Of a DNA stretch of 18,290 bases, positions 13,475 through 18,290 are shown piece after piece. A program made the translations under genes and the position numbers. The notes beneath the pieces are model-generated. The model made no database searches and was not told the DNA's origin. It worked only from the letters and a program-made list of their open reading frames with translations. The first letter of the stretch is position 1, and each line of letters begins with the position of its first letter. The stretch lies in contig CAYNFH010000137.1 in NCBI GenBank assembly GCA_964396385.1, positions 1 through 18,290 on the forward strand. The letters are read 5' to 3'. The stretch is from CAYNFH01 sp964396385. Lineage in GTDB: Bacteria > Armatimonadota > Chthonomonadetes > Chthonomonadales > CAJBBX01.

Positions 13475-13591
13475 GCATACAGGTGTGAGGGAATTCCCTC
13501 ACTGGAGCGGACGGCTCGCTTTCGCTGCTGCATCACCGGAGCAAGCTGTTCGTGCGTTTAGTGCCGCAGGGAGCCAGAGGACAGGAGGCCG
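13475..13591 (+). repeat. Unidentified ~120-nt element, copy B, in the leader of the aminotransferase gene
   Basis: Homologous to copy A (11404-11523). It contains a perfect 18-nt palindrome GTGAGGGAATTCCCTCAC (13485-13502), CTGGAGCGGA, TTCGTGCGTTTA and a GCCAGAGGACAGGAGGCCG-like block. It ends 26 nt before the aminotransferase ATG, so it may be a structured 5' leader or operator. It does not match any riboswitch consensus I know; in particular no T-box GGTGGNACCGCG block is present. Confidence 0.7.
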
Positions 13592-13617
13592 CGCGGCGGA
13601 CCGCGAATTCGGGAACC

Positions 13618-14850
13618 ATGGAAGTTGCCGTACCTCCCGTGGCAGAGTCACCGGGCACTCCGAAGAGCGCGCTAGCCTCGGCGCTAGCCGGACGCATGAG
13701 GCGCGTTACCGCGTCCGCCATCATGGAGCTGCTCAAATCCACAGCGGGACGAAGCTTTATCTCCTTTGCCAGCGGCCTGCCGGATCCCGCGCTCTTTCCT
13801 GCGGCGGAACTGGCGCGAATCACCCAGGACATACTCGCCGAGGATACTGGTGCTGCCCTCCAGTACGGTCCCGCGGAGGGCCATCCCCCGCTCCGGGAGT
13901 GGGTGGCGGGGATGCTGCGCCGCCGGGGACTTGTGGACGCCACGCCGGAGCACGTGCTCATCACGCACGGTTCCCAGCAGGCGCTGGATCTCGCCGCCCG
14001 CGCGTTTCTGGACCCCGCCGACGCCGTGCTGCTGGAGACCCCCTCCTACCTGGCCGCCATCCAGATCTTCGACAGCCACGAGGCACGCTACCTGACCGTT
14101 CCGCTCGATTCAGATGGCATGAACGTGGAGCGGGCCGGCGCGCTCATCCGCAAGCATCATCCGCGCCTGCTGTTCACCCTGCCCAACTTCCAGAACCCCA
14201 CCGGCATCACCCTGAGCCTCGCGCGCCGGCAGCGGTTGGCGGAGATGGCGGCGGAGCACGGTACGCCGGTCCTCGAAGATGACGCGTACCACGACCTGCG
14301 GTACGATGGGGAGCCCATCCCTCCGCTCGCGGCCCTGGCGGACAATCCGCTGGCCGTATACACCGGCACCTTCAGCAAGACCATTGTGCCCGCGCTGCGC
14401 GTGGGCTACCTCTACGCGCGGCCGGAGCTGGTCGCTAGACTTGCTCACCTTAAGCAGCTCGCAGATCTCGCGAGTGGCTCTTTCACCCAGCGTATCGCCC
14501 TGCGCTACTGCGAGGAGGGGCTCCTGGAGCCTCAAATCGAGCGCCTCCGCGCAAGCTATCGCGCCCGACGCGACGCTATGCTCCAGGCGCTACAGGAATC
14601 GTTCGGCGGTTGGTCGAGCTGGACCCGACCTCAGGGCGGGATGTTCGTGCTGCTCTCGATGCCGCCGGAGATAGATGCCGCCGCTCTGCTGCCGCAAGCG
14701 CTGGAGCGGGGCGTGGTCTACGTGCCCGGCGCCGGTTTCTACCCGGCTGGCGGCGGCGCCAACACCATCAGAATGACCTTCGTGTCCACGGACGAGCCCA
14801 CCATCCGCCGCGGAATCCCGCTCCTGGCGGACACACTCAAGTCACACTAG
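13618..14850 (+). CDS. PLP-dependent aminotransferase (class I/II, LysN/2-aminoadipate-type)
   Basis: 410 aa. Seen: MRRVTASAIMELLK and FASGLPDPALFP (50-61), typical of the 2-aminoadipate/multi-substrate aminotransferases related to MocR C-terminal domains; QYGPAEGHPPLREW (82-95); THGSQQALDL (117-126); NPTGITLS (193-200); DDAYHDLRY (221-229); the PLP lysine K254 in YTGTFSKTIVPALRVGY; and a C-terminal substrate-binding Arg in TIRMTF. Known: fold type I aminotransferase exchanging an amino group between an amino acid and 2-oxoglutarate; the substrate is not readable from sequence. No wHTH domain is present, so it is not a MocR regulator. Start: ATG at 13618 (weak GGGAA upstream) fits homologs; GTG 13552 would start inside repeat element B. 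It overlaps the convergent methyltransferase by 9 nt. Confidence 0.92.
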   Translation: MEVAVPPVAESPGTPKSALASALAGRMRRVTASAIMELLKSTAGRSFISFASGLPDPALFPAAELARITQDILAEDTGAALQYGPAEGHPPLREWVAGMLRRRGLVDATPEHVLITHGSQQALDLAARAFLDPADAVLLETPSYLAAIQIFDSHEARYLTVPLDSDGMNVERAGALIRKHHPRLLFTLPNFQNPTGITLSLARRQRLAEMAAEHGTPVLEDDAYHDLRYDGEPIPPLAALADNPLAVYTGTFSKTIVPALRVGYLYARPELVARLAHLKQLADLASGSFTQRIALRYCEEGLLEPQIERLRASYRARRDAMLQALQESFGGWSSWTRPQGGMFVLLSMPPEIDAAALLPQALERGVVYVPGAGFYPAGGGANTIRMTFVSTDEPTIRRGIPLLADTLKSH

Positions 14851-15588
14851 AATTGTAGGCGGCACGAGTTCGTAGACGGCAACCACGCGGGGCGAGTCCG
14901 CCTCTCCCAGCCTCCACCGAGAGGCGGTCACGGTCCACCCGTCCCTCTGCATCGCCTCCAGGAACTCTACCGTGCCGGTCCGGAAGGGATCCGCCAGGAG
15001 CACCCGGCCGCCCGGCGCCAGGTTGGATTCGAATATCCGGCGCAGGTGAGGGCGCATCGGCTCCGCGTAGAGGACATCCGAAGCCAGAATCCAGTCGTAC
15101 CGCGAGGCGTGAGTCCAGCGCGCCCAGTCCAGCTCCAATGGCCCGTCGCCGAACAGTCCGTTGCGCTCCGAGTTGAGGCGGCAGAGCGCGAGGGCCGATT
15201 CGTGCCGGTCCGTCTGGACCACGATGGCACCCACCGCGGCCGCCGCCAGACCCGGTAGCCCCGCCCCCGCGCCCAGCTCCAGCACCCTCGCGCCTCGGAG
15301 CTCTTCCGGTCGGTCGGATACCTCGGATGCCAGCGCGATGGCGGACGGCCAGAGAGTGATGCCGAACGGGATGTATCGGCCCGGCCCGAATAGGAACCGC
15401 TGCTCGTCCTCGTAGGTCAGGATGAGGCCCGCGTGCAACACGCGCAGCTCACGTCCCGCAACGGGAAAGCAGTACTCGTGCAGCGCGTGCTCGCCATGCG
15501 GCGTCACTACGCGGGTGGGGCACTCTTGGGCTACGGCACCGGCCAGAAGGCGCCTCCTACTTGAAGCTCTCTCGGTAGGACGCAACAC
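14842..15588 (-). CDS. Class I SAM-dependent methyltransferase (Methyltransf_16-like)
   Basis: 248 aa. Seen: motif I VLELGAGAGLPG (102-113), an acidic residue ending strand 2 (D127 in VQTDRH), motif ILASDVLYAE (167-176) and LAPGGRVLLADPFR. The upstream ITLWPSAIALA block (77-87) and SDVLY motif resemble protein-lysine methyltransferases of the EEF2KMT/ETFB-KMT group. Known: transfers methyl from SAM, in that group to lysines of translation factors or metabolic enzymes; the bacterial target is unknown. Start: GTG at 15588 is the first start in this frame and has no clear ribosome site. An AGGAGG inside codons 10-12 precedes an in-frame CTG by 6 nt, so the true start may be about 14 codons later. 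It converges with the aminotransferase. Confidence 0.8.
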   Translation of the reverse strand: MLRPTERASSRRRLLAGAVAQECPTRVVTPHGEHALHEYCFPVAGRELRVLHAGLILTYEDEQRFLFGPGRYIPFGITLWPSAIALASEVSDRPEELRGARVLELGAGAGLPGLAAAAVGAIVVQTDRHESALALCRLNSERNGLFGDGPLELDWARWTHASRYDWILASDVLYAEPMRPHLRRIFESNLAPGGRVLLADPFRTGTVEFLEAMQRDGWTVTASRWRLGEADSPRVVAVYELVPPTILV

Positions 15589-15689
15589 TGAAGGCGCACT
15601 GTTCCGATGGATGTTGGGGGCCGGCAGGCATCCCGGCGACGATTTGGTGCCGTGCCGCGGACGGGATCGCCGGCCTCCCGCATGGACTG

Positions 15690-16448
15690 CTACTGCTGCA
15701 TGGCCGGGATCGGCTCTACGCTGAAGTCCATACCTGCCTTAGCGCCAGCGAAGTTCGCCCACCGATATCCCGTGGCGGGCATCATGCGCTCAGTGTCGTC
15801 ATAGTAGACCACGTTCGGCAAGCCCGTCACTGGCGCATTAGGGACAGATTCCACCCGCAGGTCGGTTCCGGCCATCGCGCCCTCCACATTGACCCAACGA
15901 TGGCCGTCGGCGGGCCTCATACGCCCATCCTCGTCCGCGAACACAACGTGGGGATGGTTCGGAACCTCCGCCCCCGGCGTGGCGGTTACCCGAAAGTCTC
16001 GCTTGTCCTTGGTCAGCCAGTGGTAGCCGGGCGCGGGCCCGACATGCTCGTGCTCGTCCGTGAAGACTACATTGGGATGACCCTTGTACGGAGCGCCCGG
16101 AACCGAGACGACGCGAAAATCACCGCGCCTGTCGTTCGCCCAGCGATAGCCCTCTTCCGGAGCCACGTGGCCGCTGTAGTCGGTGTAGAGTACGTGGGGA
16201 TGCCCCAGGAACGCTTGACCCGGTATCGGCGTTACGGTCTGCCGCCTCGGCCGAGGCGCGTGGTAGGTAGACGTAGAAGTGGAGGTGCTGTAGTGATAGC
16301 TGGGCTGCTGCGGTGGCGGCTGGTGGTTGACCTGCAGGTGGAAGTTGGTGGACGGCGGGCTCCAGTCCAGCCCGTCCGCGCGCAGAGCAGCCGACGCTGC
16401 GACCATCAGCATGCAAGTAACTCCGGTTGGAACGATTGCCGCCTTCAT
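15690..16448 (-). CDS. Secreted protein with four ~43-residue repeats
   Basis: 252 aa, no recognised family. Seen: signal peptide about 1-25; a Pro/Gln/Ser/Thr-rich linker (about 41-70, including STSTSTSTYH); then four imperfect repeats at about 73-114, 115-155, 156-200 and 201-245. Each follows the pattern P-G-x-P-x-x-x-H/L-P-x-V-V-x-x-D-x(6-8)-P-x-x-G-Y/H-x-W-x(5-12)-D-F/L-x-V. Conserved HPNVVFTD-like and GYRWAN-like cores suggest a small beta fold with an exposed His/Trp pair. Start: ATG at 16448 with GGGAGA about 10 nt upstream; the longer frame to 16547 lacks a signal peptide start. It is divergent from the protease-FGE gene with 228 nt between them. Inferred to be exported and possibly substrate- or surface-binding. 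Confidence 0.75.
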   Translation of the reverse strand: MKAAIVPTGVTCMLMVAASAALRADGLDWSPPSTNFHLQVNHQPPPQQPSYHYSTSTSTSTYHAPRPRRQTVTPIPGQAFLGHPHVLYTDYSGHVAPEEGYRWANDRRGDFRVVSVPGAPYKGHPNVVFTDEHEHVGPAPGYHWLTKDKRDFRVTATPGAEVPNHPHVVFADEDGRMRPADGHRWVNVEGAMAGTDLRVESVPNAPVTGLPNVVYYDDTERMMPATGYRWANFAGAKAGMDFSVEPIPAMQQ

Positions 16449-16676
16449 GTTGGATTCTCTCCCAATGTATGTCGCTATTGGCCGCCTGTCCGGCCTTCGC
16501 ATACGTTGGTCGCGGCAGGCGCCGCGATGGTTCACCGGCAGATTCACCTGTTGTTCGGGTAGCTTCGATGGCCACCATACGGGCTGCGCTCGGAGGAAAA
16601 CCAGTTTGTGAATGTGAATCCACCGATAATCACTTTAACGGACCGGCCGGATTCTATTCAGGAGGGCTCTCAGTAT

Positions 16677-18290
16677 ATGCGTGCGTGTACGTTACGACGT
16701 TCAAGCTTGGCGTCCGTGGCCGTTGTTCTTGTCGGGGCCTGCTTATCCATAACGGCGGCAGCCCAGCAGCCGCCCAGGGATGATCTCACCAATGCTCAGA
16801 AACTGGCGCTCTTCCAGAAGATCCGGCGCTGCACTGTAAAGGTCGAAGCCTATATCGGCAAGGACAAAGAAACCGGTCGCCCCTACGGGTATCACGGCTC
16901 GGGAGTGGCCCTTCAGCGGCTGGGGGATGAGGTCCTGATTGCGACCAACGCGCATGTTATCGAGCCGGAAGACGAAGGCGGAGTATCGCCGGCGGTAACC
17001 GTCAAGCCGTGGAAGGGCGACGCCGGCAAGCTCAATGCCCGCATCCTGGCGCACTATCGCAACGAGGAGTCGATGGTAGATCTGGCGCTCCTGCTTGCGC
17101 ACGATCCGGACCAAACCCTGGAGATTGCGCAGCTCGCTCCCAGCTTCGATCCGGCGCCGGGGACACCCGTGTACGCCTGCGGTAATCCACGGGAAGAAGA
17201 GTTCCTGTGCACCATCGGCAAGATCCTGAAGCGGATGCCAGGCAGTGAGAATACTCTCGACGTCCTCGTCCACGACGCTCTCATCGAGCACGGCAGCAGT
17301 GGCGGCGGTCTCTTCGACAGCCAGGGGCGGCTCGTCGGCATCAACACCTGGATGGCGGACGACAAGTACGGTCTTGCTATGCGCGCGGACCAGTTCCTCC
17401 GCCTCTGCACGCTTAGGGAGGTGGACGTGGATGCGGGCGCGGACTGGACAGACTCCGGAGTGGTCGTGCCTAACCATCGCTTCCGCGTCACCGTGATGGC
17501 GACCGGCAGGTGGACCATAGACGCCGATGGGACTATGTGCGATGCCCGTGGAGGCGGCTTTCAGGGCTTTCACGGATCGCACGACTCCCGGTTCGGATCC
17601 GGCTGCCTGATGTATCGCTGCGGGGACCGCTGGGGAGCCGTTGCCGACTCGTGGCGTCCGTCAGACGGCAAGCAGTATCCCGATGGCATCTATCCGGGAA
17701 GCTATTTCCAGTGGATCCGGGTCAAACAAGACACCGGCGAACGCATAGCCTTCCACATCAACCGTTGGGACAATGCAGGACTGAGCGGAAGTCTGCACGT
17801 GTACGTGCTGCTAGTTGGACTTCCCGTTACACCCTCCGGGAGACCGGGTCCCACGAAGTTGAACCCAAAGGACGGGGCGGAGATGGTCTGGATTCCGGCC
17901 AGCTCATTCCTTCAGGGAGATGACGAGCTGGCGTCACTTGACTGGAAGTGCTTGCCGGAAGGAACCGTGGAGCAGTCCGGATTCTGGATCTACAAGAGGC
18001 CTGTAACGGTCGCCCAGTACCGGAAGTTCTGCGGCGAGACGGGACGACAGATGCCAGAACCGCCCTCCTGGGGATGGAAGGAGGACCACCCGATGGTTAA
18101 CGTGAGCCTGGAGGACGCGAAGGCATACTGCAGGTGGGCTGGAGTAAGACTGCCCACCGACCGGGAGTGGGAGAAGGCCGCGCGGGGTCGGGATGGGCGT
18201 CAGTATCCCTGGGGAAACACCTGGGATCCAAGCAGGTGCCAGTGCTCCCACAGCGAAGCGGGGGACGCGAAGGGCACCGCTCCAGCCGGC
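16677..18290 (+). CDS. Exported trypsin-like protease - beta-rich domain - FGE/sulfatase-modifying-factor-like fusion; C-terminus beyond window
   Basis: 538 codons, open at the window end. Domains in order: signal peptide about 1-30 (VAVVLVGACLSITAAAQQ); trypsin-like/HtrA-like serine protease about 42-245 with catalytic H93 (ATNAHVI), D135 (MVDLALL) and S208 (EHGSSGGGLF); a beta-rich domain about 262-380 (FRVTVMATGRWTIDADG ... DNAGLSGSLHVYVLL) like the PA-I/LecA-type or carbohydrate-binding sandwich; and from about 402 an FGE-sulfatase (C-type-lectin-like fold) domain (EMVWIPASSFLQGD, VTVAQYRKFC, VNVSLEDAKAYC, RLPTDREWEKAARG, YPWGN). Known: FGE oxidises Cys to formylglycine, but most bacterial FGE-like domains serve as binding or other modules; the catalytic Cys region lies outside the window. 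Start: ATG 16677 with AGGAGG 11 nt upstream, giving a signal peptide. All protease triad residues are present. Confidence 0.88.
   Translation, partial: MRACTLRRSSLASVAVVLVGACLSITAAAQQPPRDDLTNAQKLALFQKIRRCTVKVEAYIGKDKETGRPYGYHGSGVALQRLGDEVLIATNAHVIEPEDEGGVSPAVTVKPWKGDAGKLNARILAHYRNEESMVDLALLLAHDPDQTLEIAQLAPSFDPAPGTPVYACGNPREEEFLCTIGKILKRMPGSENTLDVLVHDALIEHGSSGGGLFDSQGRLVGINTWMADDKYGLAMRADQFLRLCTLREVDVDAGADWTDSGVVVPNHRFRVTVMATGRWTIDADGTMCDARGGGFQGFHGSHDSRFGSGCLMYRCGDRWGAVADSWRPSDGKQYPDGIYPGSYFQWIRVKQDTGERIAFHINRWDNAGLSGSLHVYVLLVGLPVTPSGRPGPTKLNPKDGAEMVWIPASSFLQGDDELASLDWKCLPEGTVEQSGFWIYKRPVTVAQYRKFCGETGRQMPEPPSWGWKEDHPMVNVSLEDAKAYCRWAGVRLPTDREWEKAARGRDGRQYPWGNTWDPSRCQCSHSEAGDAKGTAPAG

Noticed and set aside
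13475..13617. T-box leader before the aminotransferase
   Set aside because: No GGTGGNACCGCG antiterminator-type block and no recognisable specifier stem.
1..18290. CRISPR arrays, transposases, integrases, phage genes
   Set aside because: None seen; the only repeat arrays have 7- or 9-nt periods without spacers.

Overview
The window is high-GC bacterial DNA with short intergenic gaps and Shine-Dalgarno sites of the GGAGG type. Exported proteins, a c-type heme motif and a GspE/PilB ATPase suggest a didermic environmental bacterium. The mix of a helix-turn-helix/pilus-ATPase fusion, a redoxin/cytochrome/copper monooxygenase fusion, an RCC1-like secreted protein and an FGE-domain protein would fit Armatimonadota or a similar phylum. 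That placement is inference only, since no marker gene settles it.

Layout. (1) 1-1542, minus: secretion/pilus ATPase with an N-terminal excisionase-type HTH, divergent from a two-gene operon. Back-to-back sigma-70-like promoters lie in the gap. (2) 1718-3672, plus: sugar isomerase/epimerase-like TIM barrel, coupled by a GTGA overlap to a Nif3-family protein whose metal ligands are all replaced. (3) 3761-4732, plus: GyaR/SerA-like 2-hydroxyacid dehydrogenase, convergent with 4776-6644, minus, an exported redoxin-cytochrome c-copper monooxygenase. Heptanucleotide tandem repeats flank and partly enter these two genes. (4) 6807-7628, plus: endonuclease IV, convergent with a secreted Pro/Gly-rich protein (7765-8526, minus); a period-9 inverted repeat separates them. 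(5) 8811-9564, plus: tRNA-Val and tRNA-Asp, then a decaying VapB/VapC-like pair whose toxin is cut short next to the end of an RCC1-repeat gene (9531-10811, minus).

(6) 10.8-13.6 kb is a patchwork. It holds about 1.1 kb without an intact gene, a second decayed copy of tRNA-Asp plus hairpin plus antitoxin start, two small unknown genes and a DinB-family gene. The 11.4-13.6 kb part is bracketed by two copies of an unidentified element of about 120 nt. (7) 13618-15588: PLP aminotransferase (plus) converging with a class I methyltransferase (minus). (8) 15690-16448, minus: a secreted four-repeat protein, divergent from a secreted trypsin-like protease / beta-rich domain / FGE-like domain fusion that runs off the window.

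The window is mostly housekeeping and metabolic genes with a degraded accessory patch near tRNA-Asp. I see no CRISPR array, transposase, integrase or complete defence system. The best leads are the metal-ligand-less Nif3 protein, the HTH-ATPase fusion, the heptamer repeats, the two-copy 120-nt element and the protease-FGE fusion.
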